This document shows positions 1 to 7,546 of a stretch of DNA of 64,000 nucleotides, piece by piece. Below the pieces are notes generated by a model that made no database searches, was not told the origin of the DNA, and saw only the letters and a program-made list of their open reading frames with translations. Position numbers and translations under genes: made by a program. Each line of letters starts with the position of its first letter. Positions within the stretch are counted from its first letter, which is position 1. This DNA comes from Actinomycetota bacterium (lineage in GTDB: Bacteria > Actinomycetota > Thermoleophilia > Gaiellales > Gaiellaceae): assembly GCA_004366385.1 (NCBI GenBank), contig SIRU01000033.1, positions 62,001-126,000 of the forward strand, read 5' to 3'.

Positions 1-2
1 AC

Positions 3-713
3 ATCCAGGACCTGTGCCGCTTCCTGACCCGGCTCGGCGCCGACATCGAGGGGATCGGGTCGAACGTCGTGCGCATCCGCGGCGTCGACGAGCTCGGCGG
101 CGGCGAGCACCGGATCGGGCCGGAGCACATCGAGGTCGCGAGCTTCGCGGCGCTCGCCGCGCTCACAGGCGGGGATCTCACGATCGAGGACGTCGAGGCC
201 GACGACCTGGTCGGGATCCTGCCCGCGTTCCGGAAGCTCGGCATCCGCCTGGACGTCGAGGGCCGCACGCTGCGGGTCACGCCCGAGCAGGATCTGCGCG
301 TCGTCGATGACCTCGGCGGCCAGATCCCCAAGATCGAGAGCGGCGTCTGGCCGGCGTTCCCCACCGACCTGACCTCGATCGCGCTGACGTGCGCGACGCA
401 GTGCCACGGGACGATCCTCGTGTTCGAGAAGATGTTCGAGGGCCGGCTCGTCTTCGTGGACAAGCTCGTCTCGATGGGAGCGCGCATCATCGTCTGCGAC
501 CCGCACCGCGCCGTCGTCACCGGGCCGGCGCAGCTCTACGGGCAGCGGCTCGAGAGCCCGGACATCCGCGCCGGCATGGCCATGCTCATCGCCGCGCTGT
601 GCGCGGAGGGCGAGTCGACGATCGGGAACATCGGTCAGATCGACCGCGGGTACGAGCGGATCGACGAGCGGCTGCGCTCCCTCGGCGCGGCGATCGAGAG
701 GGTCGAGCGCTGA
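3..713 (+). CDS. murA: UDP-N-acetylglucosamine 1-carboxyvinyltransferase, 5'-truncated by window edge
   Basis: The reading frame is open from base 3 with no start, so the N-terminal part lies outside the window. The product transfers enolpyruvate from PEP to UDP-GlcNAc, the first committed step of peptidoglycan synthesis, in the cytosol. The visible part carries the second EPSP-synthase-type lobe: a segment reading RIGPEHIEVASF, then FEKMFEGRLVFVDKL and a C-terminal IGQIDRGYERIDERL block, all in the order expected for MurA. The catalytic Cys loop of the other lobe is not in the window. The stop overlaps the presumed CTG start of the next gene, which suggests co-transcription. A MurA paralogue is possible, but other EPSP-synthase relatives are unlikely. 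Confidence 0.88.
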   Translation: MQDLCRFLTRLGADIEGIGSNVVRIRGVDELGGGEHRIGPEHIEVASFAALAALTGGDLTIEDVEADDLVGILPAFRKLGIRLDVEGRTLRVTPEQDLRVVDDLGGQIPKIESGVWPAFPTDLTSIALTCATQCHGTILVFEKMFEGRLVFVDKLVSMGARIIVCDPHRAVVTGPAQLYGQRLESPDIRAGMAMLIAALCAEGESTIGNIGQIDRGYERIDERLRSLGAAIERVER

Positions 714-1207
714 CCCGCGAGGGCGCTGCCGCCGTCACGCTCGCCCGAGGAGGCGAGAGCAGCGTGGCGACCGGGGTGGCCGTCCTCGACCACCTGCTCC
801 TGGAGCTCGCCCGGGCGGGACGCTTCGAGCTCCAACTCGAGATCGCGCCCGACGAGCCCGAGTCGGAGGTCGCCGCCGCCGGGGCGGCGCTCGGGGAGGC
901 GCTCCGCCCACTGCTCGGCGCGGAGGACGCGCCGGGTCGCGGCGTCGGCATCGTCGCCGCGGACGAGGCGCTCGCGATGGTCGTCGTCGAGGCTTCCGGG
1001 GCACCGCTCGTCGCCTCGAACGCCGACCTCACGTCGACGCGCGCCGGCGGCCTGCGCAAGGACCTCGCCGCCGCGTTCCTCGAGGAGCTCGCGGGCACCG
1101 CGGGCCTGACGATCCACGTCCGGCTGTTCGAGGGCGAGGACTCGCAGCACGTCCTCGAGGCCATCTTCAAGGCGCTGGGCGCCGCGCTCGCCGACGCCTG
1201 CGCCTGA
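710..1207 (+). CDS. Degenerate imidazoleglycerol-phosphate dehydratase (HisB)-like protein
   Basis: About 165 residues with the HisB fold signature: an N-terminal strand followed by GVAVLDHLLLELARAGRF, then a second half with AGLTIHVRLFEG and HVLEAIFKALGAALADAC. True HisB binds two Mn ions through several His and Glu residues. Here the first DHH-x2-ED motif is replaced by a stretch reading DEPESEVAAAG, the His after the first helix is Ala, and only one His remains in the second motif. Dehydratase activity is therefore doubtful. The start is unclear: a CTG at 710 overlaps the murA stop and keeps the first strand, while a GTG at 764 has a good AGGAGG 10 nt upstream but would cut the fold. No other his genes are nearby. 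Confidence 0.72.
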   Translation: MTREGAAAVTLARGGESSVATGVAVLDHLLLELARAGRFELQLEIAPDEPESEVAAAGAALGEALRPLLGAEDAPGRGVGIVAADEALAMVVVEASGAPLVASNADLTSTRAGGLRKDLAAAFLEELAGTAGLTIHVRLFEGEDSQHVLEAIFKALGAALADACA

Positions 1208-1228
1208 CAACCAGGGAAAGGAGCCCCC

Positions 1229-1618
1229 GTGGCCGAGAAAGAGGTGATCAAGACCGACACGGCGCCCGGCCCGTTCGGCGGCGCGCCGTACAACCAGGCG
1301 ATCCGCCTCGGCGACCTCGTGTTCGTCGCCGGGCAGCTGGGCGTCTCCCTCGAGACGAACGAGCTCGTCGGGCCCGGGATCGCGGAGCAGACCGAGCAGG
1401 CGATGCGGAACCTCGGCGCGATCCTCGAGGCCGCCGGGAGCAGCCTGGACAAGCTCCTGAAGACGACGGTCTTCCTCGTCGACCTCGCCGACTTCGGCGG
1501 CATGAACGAGGTCTACGCGCGCCACGTGGGAGACCAACCGCCCGCCCGCTCGACGATCGGGATCGCCCAGCTTCCGGTCGGCGGCCGCGTCGAGATCGAG
1601 GGGATCGCGCACGTCTGA
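1229..1618 (+). CDS. ridA: RidA/YjgF family reactive imine/enamine deaminase
   Basis: A 129-residue protein of normal RidA length. It would hydrolyse reactive 2-aminoacrylate-type enamines/imines released by PLP enzymes, as a cytosolic homotrimer. Conserved features are the N-terminal APGPFG, the GDLVFVAGQLG strand, the LDKLLKTTVFLVDLADF helix-strand and the C-terminal PARSTIGIAQLP with the substrate-carboxylate-binding Arg, ending VEIEGIAHV. The GTG start at 1229 follows a GGGAAAGGAG ribosome-binding site. It lies 21 nt after the HisB-like gene and probably shares its transcript. Confidence 0.93.
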   Translation: MAEKEVIKTDTAPGPFGGAPYNQAIRLGDLVFVAGQLGVSLETNELVGPGIAEQTEQAMRNLGAILEAAGSSLDKLLKTTVFLVDLADFGGMNEVYARHVGDQPPARSTIGIAQLPVGGRVEIEGIAHV

Positions 1619-1676
1619 CGCCGTTCTCGTCCGGGACGCGACGCTGAACGACCCGGCCGCGATTGCGCGGGCCCGT

Positions 1677-2144
1677 GTGCTGTCGTGGCAGCACGCCTAT
1701 GCGCACGTCTTCCCGGCCGAGGCGCTCATGGGCCTCACGCCGGAGACGGGGCTCGACTGGTGGACGCGGGCGGTCGAGGAGCCCTACCCGCACATGCACA
1801 CGCTGGTCGCCGAGGTGGGTGGCGAGGTCGTCGGTTTCGCACAGCTCGGCGCGGTCCGCGAGGAGGACGTCGCCGGGCTCGGGGAGCTGTTCGCGATCTA
1901 CGTCCGGCCGGAGGCGTGGGGTCGCGGGGCTGGGCAGGCGCTGATGGCCGAGACGCTCGCGCGGCTGCGCGCGGAGGGCTTCCCGGAGGCGATCCTGTGG
2001 GTGATCGAGAACAACCCACGGGCGCGGCTGTTCTACGAGCGCTGCGGCTGGCACGCCGACGGCGGTGTCAAGGAGGAGGAGTGGCTCGGCACCACCGTCC
2101 GCGAGGTGCGCTACCGCATCGCCCTCGCACCGGAGGCGTTCTGA
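1677..2144 (+). CDS. GNAT-family N-acetyltransferase
   Basis: A GNAT acetyltransferase: an N-terminal ARVLSWQHAYAHVFP helix, acetyl-CoA-binding motif A with LFAIYVRPEAWGRGAGQAL (Q/RxxGxG/A loop), and a C-terminal NNPRARLFYERCGW motif B. This family moves acetyl from acetyl-CoA to an amine; the substrate cannot be told. The first GTG in frame is at 1677, but typical GNAT sequence (VRDATLNDPAAIARA) already reads in frame from about 1617. The real start is probably a rare codon near 1611-1644 (ACG or CTG) overlapping or abutting the ridA stop. Confidence 0.8.
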   Translation: MLSWQHAYAHVFPAEALMGLTPETGLDWWTRAVEEPYPHMHTLVAEVGGEVVGFAQLGAVREEDVAGLGELFAIYVRPEAWGRGAGQALMAETLARLRAEGFPEAILWVIENNPRARLFYERCGWHADGGVKEEEWLGTTVREVRYRIALAPEAF

Positions 2145-2173
2145 CGCGCCCCGGCTCGATGCCCCTGAGCCCG

Positions 2174-2190
2174 AGTTACAACGTGTAACT
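2174..2190. promoter_or_regulatory. Perfect palindrome, copy 1 of GTTRCAACGTGTAAC
   Basis: AGTTACA and TGTAACT are perfect complements separated by ACG. Flanking bases extend the pairing to about 14 bp with two non-Watson-Crick positions. A second copy lies 110 bp downstream. Both sit in the 171-nt gap between the GNAT gene and the CCA-type gene, which suggests a paired operator, or a terminator plus operator, for the downstream gene. Confidence 0.5.
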
Positions 2191-2283
2191 TGGGCCCGCG
2201 GCGCTGCCTCGCCCGAGGGCGGTCGCCCACGCAGAGGGCGATTTGGTATCGACGGCCGACCGCGCACCGCGGCTCGACGCCAG

Positions 2284-2299
2284 GTTGCAACGTGTAACT
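2284..2299. promoter_or_regulatory. Palindrome, copy 2 of GTTRCAACGTGTAAC
   Basis: Half sites GTTGCA and TGTAAC around ACG differ from copy 1 by a single G for A in the left arm. It lies 16-32 bp before the GTG at 2316, overlapping where a promoter for the downstream gene would be, so repressor binding is plausible. No regulator gene is adjacent to identify the factor. Confidence 0.45.
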
Positions 2300-2315
2300 A
2301 GGTGCTCTCTCGGCC

Positions 2316-4931
2316 GTGTCCGAGGAGGACGGAGCAGCAGGCGGGGGCAGAATGAGGGCCATGCGCGCCCCTGAGGTCATCGCCACGCACGGGAACACCG
2401 ACTTCGACGCGTTCGCCGCGATGCTCGCGGCGCGGCACCTGTACCCGAACGCGGTCGTCGCGGTCGGTGCGCTGAACCGGAACGTGCGCGACTTCTACCG
2501 CCTGTACGCGGACGAGCTCGACTTCGTCGTCGATGCGCACCGCCTCGAGCTCGAGGCGATCGAGCGGCTCATCGTCGTCGAGACGGCGAGCGCGTCGCGG
2601 CTCGGCGAGCTCGAGCCGGTCGCGCTCGACCCGTCCGTCGCCAAGGTCCTCTTCGACCACCACGGCGACTCGGGCGTTCCCGACTGGGTCGACCCGGAGG
2701 CGGCCGTGCTCTCGGCGGACGGCGCGCTCACGACGACCCTGGTCGGGATCCTCGCCGAGCGCGAGATCGCGCCGACCGCGCTCGAGGCGACGGCCTTCGC
2801 CCTCGGGATCCACGAGGACACGGGCTCGCTCACCTACCCGACGACCACCCAGCGCGACGCCGATGCGCTCGCGTGGTGCCTTCGCCACGGCGCGCGCCAG
2901 GATCTCGTCTCGTCGTTCCTGCACATGCCGCTCTCGGCGGCCGAGCGCGACCTCCTCGACGCGCTCATGGACGCGCTCGAGCCCGTGGACGCGGCCGGGG
3001 AGGAGGTGCTCGTGGCCGCCCTCTCCTGGCCGGAGTACGTCGAGGGGGTGTCCAACCTCGCGCACAAGATCGTCGACCTCACGGACGCTCGTGCCCTCGT
3101 GCTGCTCGTGGAGATGGACGAGCGCGTGTTCGCGGTGGTGCGGAGCCGTACCGACGGCGTCGACTCCGCAGCCGTCGCAGCCGCGCTCGGCGGGGGAGGG
3201 CACGCGCAGGCCGCCTCCGCGATCGCGCGCACGAGCCTTGCCGAGGCGCGGCGGCGCGCGCTCGCCGCGCTCGAGGAGCAGGCCGCCGCCGACGGGCTCC
3301 ACGCGCGGGACGTCATGTCCACGCCCGCCCGCTCCGTGAGCCCGGACACCGACGTCCGCCAGGCCATGGCCCTCTGCCAGCGGCACAAGCAGAGCGGCGT
3401 GTTCGTCGTCGACGGAGACCGTGTGGTGGGCGCCGTCGCGAGGGAGGATCTCGACAAGGCCGTCGGCCACGGCCTCGGGCACGCGCCGGTGCGCGGGATC
3501 ATGAGCGGGCGGGTCGTGACCGCAGCCGAGGATGCGACGCTGCCCGAGCTTCAGATGCTCGTGACGAGCGCGCAGGACGGGCGAGTGGCGATCGTCCGCG
3601 ACGGCGAGCTCGTGGGCGTCGTCGCGCGCGCCGGTCTGCGGCGCGCACTCGAGGGCGCAGAGCCGGTCGAGCGCCGGCCCGTCGAGAGCCTCGCGGGCCA
3701 GCTCTCGGCCGTCGAGCCGCTCCGGCCACTGTTCGACGCCGTCGCCGCGCTGGGCGACCGCGCGGACGGCGTCTACCTCGTCGGCGGCACCGTCCGCGAC
3801 ATCCTCCTCGGCGAGGAGAGCTTCGACGTCGATATCGCGATCGAGGGCGACGCGATCGAGTTCGGGCGTGCGCTCGCCGATGCGCTCGGCGGCCGCGCGA
3901 CGCCGCACGAGCGGTTCGGGACCGCGGTCGTCTCGTACGGCGACGACGAGCGCGTCGACGTCGTGACCACGCGCACCGAGCTCTACGACGCGCCGGCCGC
4001 GCTCCCCACGGTCGAGCGGGCGAGCCTGCGCGAGGATCTCTTCCGCCGCGACTTCACGATGAACGCGATGGCCGTGTCGTTGAAGCCGTCCGACTTCGGG
4101 CGGCTCGTCGACCCGTTCGGCGGGCGCGCGGACCTCGACGCAGGCGTCCTCCGCGTCCTCCACAACCTCTCGTTCATCGACGACCCGACGCGGATCTTCC
4201 GCGGGATCCGCTATGAGGCGCGCTACGGGTTCCGCTTCGAGGAGCACACGGCCCGGCTCGCGCGCGGCACGATCGACATGGGGCTCGTCGGCGACCTGTC
4301 GTCCGCGCGGCTGCGGGACGAGCTCGTGACGTTGCTCGAGGAGCCAGGCGCGGCGGGCGGGATCAGGCGCCTCGGGGACCTCGGCGCCGACCGGGCTGTG
4401 CACCCGCGGCTGCGGGCGGACGAGGAGGCGGCGGAGCTGTTCGAGCGCGCGGTCGCCCTACGTGACGAGCTCGGCGTCGAGGTGCCGGGGTGGCGCCTGG
4501 GCCTCGCCGTCCTCGGCCGCGACCTGACGCCGGAGGAGACGTACGACTGGCTGGAGCGGCTCAAGGTTCGCCGTCGCGAGGCGAACCTCATCGCGGGCGC
4601 GATCGCGGTCTCGGAGCGGATCGTGGAGCGCCTCCGGGTCGAGGCGCTCGCGCCCGCCGACGTCGCCGCGCTCGCGGACGCCCTCGCTCCCGACGCGCCG
4701 CTCCTCGCCCTCGCCCGGGAGGACCGCCCGGAGCTTCGCGACTACTTCACGCGCCTGCGCGCCGTCCGGCTCGAGATCGGCGGCGCCGAGCTCGCGGAGC
4801 TCGGCCTCGAGGAGTCTCCGCGCGTCGGCGAGGTGCTCGACGAGCTCCGCCGCCGCAAGCTGAACGGGGAGCTCGACGGCCGCGAGTCGGAGCTCGAGGC
4901 GGCGCGCGAGCTGCTCGCGGCGGACGCATGA
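2316..4931 (+). CDS. DHH phosphoesterase - tandem CBS - tRNA nucleotidyltransferase (CCA/A-adding) fusion
   Basis: An 871-residue multidomain protein. Residues about 20-310 form a DHH/DHHA1 phosphoesterase (ATHGNTDFDAFAAML; FDHHGDS; GIHEDTGSLTYPTT; ALGGGGHAQAAS). Residues about 325-445 hold two CBS domains (ARDVMSTPARSV; VRGIMSGRVVT). From about 475 a polymerase-beta-like nucleotidyltransferase head follows (YLVGGTVRDILLGEESFDVDI, with the metal-binding Asp pair), then RNA-binding helices (RRDFTMNAMAV; DPTRIFRGIRYEARYGF). This layout is known in CCA- or A-adding enzymes of Aquifex, Deinococcus and some Deltaproteobacteria. It probably matures or repairs tRNA 3' ends. The start could instead be ATG at 2352 or 2361, since the DHH domain begins just after those. 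Confidence 0.88.
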   Translation: MSEEDGAAGGGRMRAMRAPEVIATHGNTDFDAFAAMLAARHLYPNAVVAVGALNRNVRDFYRLYADELDFVVDAHRLELEAIERLIVVETASASRLGELEPVALDPSVAKVLFDHHGDSGVPDWVDPEAAVLSADGALTTTLVGILAEREIAPTALEATAFALGIHEDTGSLTYPTTTQRDADALAWCLRHGARQDLVSSFLHMPLSAAERDLLDALMDALEPVDAAGEEVLVAALSWPEYVEGVSNLAHKIVDLTDARALVLLVEMDERVFAVVRSRTDGVDSAAVAAALGGGGHAQAASAIARTSLAEARRRALAALEEQAAADGLHARDVMSTPARSVSPDTDVRQAMALCQRHKQSGVFVVDGDRVVGAVAREDLDKAVGHGLGHAPVRGIMSGRVVTAAEDATLPELQMLVTSAQDGRVAIVRDGELVGVVARAGLRRALEGAEPVERRPVESLAGQLSAVEPLRPLFDAVAALGDRADGVYLVGGTVRDILLGEESFDVDIAIEGDAIEFGRALADALGGRATPHERFGTAVVSYGDDERVDVVTTRTELYDAPAALPTVERASLREDLFRRDFTMNAMAVSLKPSDFGRLVDPFGGRADLDAGVLRVLHNLSFIDDPTRIFRGIRYEARYGFRFEEHTARLARGTIDMGLVGDLSSARLRDELVTLLEEPGAAGGIRRLGDLGADRAVHPRLRADEEAAELFERAVALRDELGVEVPGWRLGLAVLGRDLTPEETYDWLERLKVRRREANLIAGAIAVSERIVERLRVEALAPADVAALADALAPDAPLLALAREDRPELRDYFTRLRAVRLEIGGAELAELGLEESPRVGEVLDELRRRKLNGELDGRESELEAARELLAADA

Positions 4932-5542
4932 GCATCGTGGCCCCGGCCGAGATCGCCGAGCGCTACGCGCGGCTCCGCGAGGAGGTGGGGGAGGGCGTCA
5001 CGGTGGTCGTGGCGACGAAGTACGTCTCGCTCGGGGAGATGGCGGGGCTCGCGGAGGCGGGGATCGAGGTCGTGGGCGAGAACCGCGCGCAGGACCTCGT
5101 CGCGAAGCAGGCGCGGCACGGCGACGCGTTCCGCTGGCACTTCATCGGCCACCTCCAGTCGAACAAGGCGAAGGTCGTGAACGAGGCGTGCGAGCTCGTG
5201 CACTCGCTGTCGACGGACTCCGCGGCGCGCCGCCTGACCATACCCGCGCTCCTAGAGGTGAGCCTCTCGGGCGAGGAGTCGAAGTCCGGTGTCGCGCCGG
5301 AGGAGATCGCCGGCTTCGTCGAGCGGTACGCGAACGTCCGGGGGCTGATGACCATGCCACCGCTGACGAGCGACCCGGAGGCTTCGCGCCCGTACTTCCG
5401 GCGACTCCGCGAGCTCGCGCTGGAGCACGGCCTCGCCGATCTGAGCATGGGCACGTCGCAGGACTACCGCGTGGCGGTCGAGGAGGGCGCGACCCTCATC
5501 CGCGTCGGCGAGCTGCTGTTCGGCGCAGCGCGTGCTGCGTGA
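4928..5542 (+). CDS. YggS/PROSC family pyridoxal-phosphate homeostasis protein
   Basis: A 204-residue member of the YggS/PLPBP family: a single-domain TIM barrel that binds pyridoxal 5'-phosphate without known catalysis and buffers cellular vitamin B6 and amino-acid pools. The PLP lysine sits in VVVATKYVS near residue 31. GENRAQD, FIGHLQSNKAK and LSMGTSQDYRVAVEEGATLIRVG follow in the usual order. It is slightly shorter than average (about 230). The ATG overlaps the upstream stop as ATGA. The position just before sepF is the classic yggS-sepF-yggT-divIVA arrangement of Gram-positive division clusters. Confidence 0.93.
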   Translation: MSIVAPAEIAERYARLREEVGEGVTVVVATKYVSLGEMAGLAEAGIEVVGENRAQDLVAKQARHGDAFRWHFIGHLQSNKAKVVNEACELVHSLSTDSAARRLTIPALLEVSLSGEESKSGVAPEEIAGFVERYANVRGLMTMPPLTSDPEASRPYFRRLRELALEHGLADLSMGTSQDYRVAVEEGATLIRVGELLFGAARAA

Positions 5543-5573
5543 TCGTGTGCCTTTCCGGGTCTAGCGAGGTGAG

Positions 5574-5600
5574 TTGCCCGTAGGGGCCACCCACTAAGAT
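5574..5600 (+). promoter_or_regulatory. Candidate promoter of sepF
   Basis: TTGCCC (5574-5579) and TAAGAT (5595-5600) are spaced 15 bp apart. The -10 box ends 7 nt before the sepF ATG, so the transcript would start at or next to the start codon. An internal GGAGG (5602-5606) is also present, so a leadered transcript from further upstream would be translated too. Confidence 0.45.
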
Positions 5601-5607
5601 CGGAGGC

Positions 5608-6150
5608 ATGGGACTGGGTGAGCTCTGGAGCCGCACGCTCGTCTACTTCGGCATTGCCGAGGAGGAGGAGTGGGACGAGGACGGCTACCTGATGGACGAG
5701 CACGTCGAGGACAGCTACCGGCGCCGCGACCGTCGGCAGAACGTCAGGCGGCTGCCGAGCGCACCCGAGGAGGAGGAGTGGAGCGCGGAGCAGGCCGTCC
5801 CCGTCACCTCTCGCCGCTCCGCGGCGCGTGAGCCGCGGCCGCGCCTCCGCAGTGTCGACAGCGGACCGCCCGCGAAGGTGCACCTCGTCGTCCCGCGAAG
5901 CTTCAACGACGCACAGCAGATTGCCGACCGCTTCAAGGCGCAGATCCCGGTGATCGTCAACCTCCAGGGCGCGGAGACGGATCTGTCGAAGCGGCTGATC
6001 GACTTCTCCAGCGGCCTCACGTACGCGCTCGACGGGAGCATGCAGCGGGTCGCCGACAAGGTGTTCCTGCTGACGCCGCGGAACGTCGAGCTCTCCGCCG
6101 AGGAGCGCGCGCGGGCGCTCGAGCGCGGCGGCTTCTACAACCAGACCTGA
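5608..6150 (+). CDS. sepF: Cell division protein SepF
   Basis: A 180-residue SepF. It is an FtsZ-binding membrane anchor of the Z ring and is essential in actinobacteria lacking FtsA. The N-terminus (MGLGELWSRTLVYFGIAEEE) fits an amphipathic membrane-binding helix. A charged linker of about 70 residues follows, then the SepF core from about residue 90: VHLVVPRSFNDAQQIADRF, VIVNLQGAETDLSKRLIDFSSG in part, and LDGSMQRVADKVFLLTPRNV. It is the first gene of the sepF-yggT-divIVA run. A palindrome-rich spacer follows it. Confidence 0.95.
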   Translation: MGLGELWSRTLVYFGIAEEEEWDEDGYLMDEHVEDSYRRRDRRQNVRRLPSAPEEEEWSAEQAVPVTSRRSAAREPRPRLRSVDSGPPAKVHLVVPRSFNDAQQIADRFKAQIPVIVNLQGAETDLSKRLIDFSSGLTYALDGSMQRVADKVFLLTPRNVELSAEERARALERGGFYNQT

Positions 6151-6190
6151 GAAACCGGTAGAACCGGTGAGAACCGGTGTCAGACACCGG
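6150..6190. repeat. GAACCGGT direct repeats ending in a CCGGTGTC palindrome (copy 1)
   Basis: Three near-direct repeats of GAACCGGTN lead into CCGGTGTC-A-GACACCGG (6174-6190), an 8-bp perfect inverted repeat around one base. It lies right after the sepF stop. The same palindrome recurs at 6323-6339 and 20004-20020. Confidence 0.7.
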
Positions 6191-6320
6191 GGTCGGGCGT
6201 TGCCAGCTCCGGACCGCGATGGGACATGTCCAGATCGGCCCGAGCCGCTCCAGGCCAGGCGCCGGTGCCGCGCCGCTGTGGAGCGATCGTTGCACTCTCG
6301 GCGCAGAGACCCCTTGACAA

Positions 6321-6345
6321 GGCCGGTGTCTGACACCGGTTTTTA
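6321..6345. terminator. CCGGTGTC palindrome (copy 2) followed by a T-run
   Basis: CCGGTGTC-T-GACACCGG (6323-6339) is followed directly by TTTTTAT. The stem plus U-tract would work as an intrinsic terminator for plus-strand transcripts from sepF. It could equally be one copy of a dispersed palindromic repeat that happens to end in Ts. Confidence 0.5.
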
Positions 6346-6405
6346 TGTTCCGCGTCCTCCGCGCACGCTCAAGGAGACGTCTGCACCACGGCGAACTCGG
6401 CCTCG

Positions 6406-6714
6406 ATGGTCGCCGTCGGAGGACCTGCTCTGCTCTCTGACGCCGGGACGACGCTCCAGGCGTTCGTCAACGCGTTCGTCGGCATCTACGTGCTGCTCAT
6501 CTTGGTGTGGGTGGTGATGTCGTGGGTTCGGATCCCGTACTCCAGGACGGCCTCCGCTGTGCAAGAGTTCCTGAACGACGTTGTCCGCCCGTATCTCCGC
6601 CTGTTCCGCTTCTTGCCGCCGCTCGGGCCGCTCGACCTGTCGCCGATCATCGCCGTCATCGTCCTCATCGCCGCCGCCGGGCTGCTCAACTCCCTGATCG
6701 GGGCGCTCCTCTAA
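6406..6714 (+). CDS. YggT family integral membrane protein
   Basis: A 102-residue protein with two hydrophobic segments (about residues 18-40 and 78-102) flanking the conserved YggT loop: MSWVRIPYSRTASAVQEFLN, then RPYLRLFRFLPPLGPLDLSPI. The family sits in the cytoplasmic membrane next to division genes and has been tied to osmotic tolerance and cell shape, but its biochemistry is unknown. The ATG at 6406 gives a short N-terminal tail before the first helix. It is followed after 9 nt by divIVA, with a shared TAAGGAGGT stop/ribosome-binding site. Confidence 0.88.
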   Translation: MVAVGGPALLSDAGTTLQAFVNAFVGIYVLLILVWVVMSWVRIPYSRTASAVQEFLNDVVRPYLRLFRFLPPLGPLDLSPIIAVIVLIAAAGLLNSLIGALL

Positions 6715-6723
6715 GGAGGTCAC

Positions 6724-7239
6724 ATGCCGCTCACCCCAGTCGAGATCAGACATCTGGAGCTCCACCGGTCGTGGCTGCGCGGGTACCGGAAGAGCACCGT
6801 CGACAAGCTCCTCGGCGAGATCGCCGACAGCTTCGAAGAGGTGTGGCGCGAGCGCGCCGACCTCACCGACCGGCTCGACGAGCTCGAGGGCGAGGCTGCG
6901 AAACATCGAGAGCTCGAGGCGCTCCTGCGCTCGACGCTGGTCTCCGCCGAGCGTGCCGCGCACGACATGAAGGAGCAGGCGCGTCGCGAGTCGGACCTCA
7001 TCGTCCAGGAGGCGCACGCCGAGGGTCGCCGCGTCATGCGTGAGATGGCCGCCGAGAAGCAGCGGCTCGAGGAGGACGTGCGCCGGATCCGGGCGCTGCT
7101 CCGGACTGCGCTCGAGCTCGTCGACGAGGAGCGGCCTCGCCAGGAGCCCGTGCCCGACGAGAAGCCGGCGGAGCCGGCCGCCGGGCCGCAGCCGGTCGAC
7201 GCCGACGCCGACGCAGGCATTCGCCAGGTCGCCGGGTAG
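6724..7239 (+). CDS. DivIVA-domain cell division/polar growth protein
   Basis: A 171-residue coiled-coil protein. The N-terminus MPLTPVEIRHLEL and the segment GYRKSTVDKLLGEIADSFEEVW match the DivIVA membrane-curvature-sensing start. Residues about 35-130 have heptad-rich coiled coil, and a Pro/Glu/Ala-rich tail follows. DivIVA relatives (Wag31) recruit cell-wall machinery at poles and septa in actinobacteria. The ribosome-binding site TAAGGAGGT includes the yggT stop. It is shorter than mycobacterial Wag31, so a SepIVA-like or generic DivIVA-domain role is also possible. Confidence 0.88.
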   Translation: MPLTPVEIRHLELHRSWLRGYRKSTVDKLLGEIADSFEEVWRERADLTDRLDELEGEAAKHRELEALLRSTLVSAERAAHDMKEQARRESDLIVQEAHAEGRRVMREMAAEKQRLEEDVRRIRALLRTALELVDEERPRQEPVPDEKPAEPAAGPQPVDADADAGIRQVAG

Positions 7240-7254
7240 CGAGCCCCAGGCCGA

Positions 7255-7260
7255 TATCCT
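7255..7260 (+). promoter_or_regulatory. TANNNT box 7 nt before the DUF167 gene (leaderless promoter candidate)
   Basis: TATCCT ends 7 nt before the GTG at 7268, and no ribosome-binding site lies between. The position fits a -10 element whose transcript begins at the start codon. Confidence 0.4.
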
Positions 7261-7267
7261 GTCGGGC

Positions 7268-7546
7268 GTGGAAGGCCCGACCACTCGCCTGCGGCTGCGC
7301 GTGAGCCCCGGAGCCTCCCGCTCGGAGGTCGTCGGCCCGTTCGGCGAGGCCTGGAAGGTGCGGGTGGCGGCTGCGCCCGAGAGCGGGAAGGCGAACGAGG
7401 CCGTCCGCGAGCTGCTCGCGGCCACCCTCGGTGTGCCACGCGCGTCGACGACGATCCTCAGCGGTGCCACGTCGCGCGACAAGGTGGTCGCCGTCCAAGG
7501 CCTGACCGCCGCCGAGGTCGAAGCGCGTCTAGGAGCGGCCGCGTGA
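7268..7546 (+). CDS. DUF167/YggU family protein
   Basis: A 92-residue DUF167 protein. It has LRLRVSPGASRSEVVG, then WKVRVAAAPESGKANEAVREL, and the C-terminal LSGATSRDKVVAVQGL, the order seen in E. coli YggU. The family is small, conserved and of unknown function, often beside yggT. The frame is open far upstream, but homology begins just after the GTG at 7268, which follows a TATCCT box. The stop overlaps the next GTG start (GTGA). Confidence 0.9.
   Translation: MEGPTTRLRLRVSPGASRSEVVGPFGEAWKVRVAAAPESGKANEAVRELLAATLGVPRASTTILSGATSRDKVVAVQGLTAAEVEARLGAAA

Noticed and set aside
2298-4403. 701-codon open frame on the minus strand opposite the DHH-CBS-nucleotidyltransferase gene
   Set aside because: Arg/Asp/Val/His-rich composition without motifs; a shadow of high-GC third positions on the real gene.
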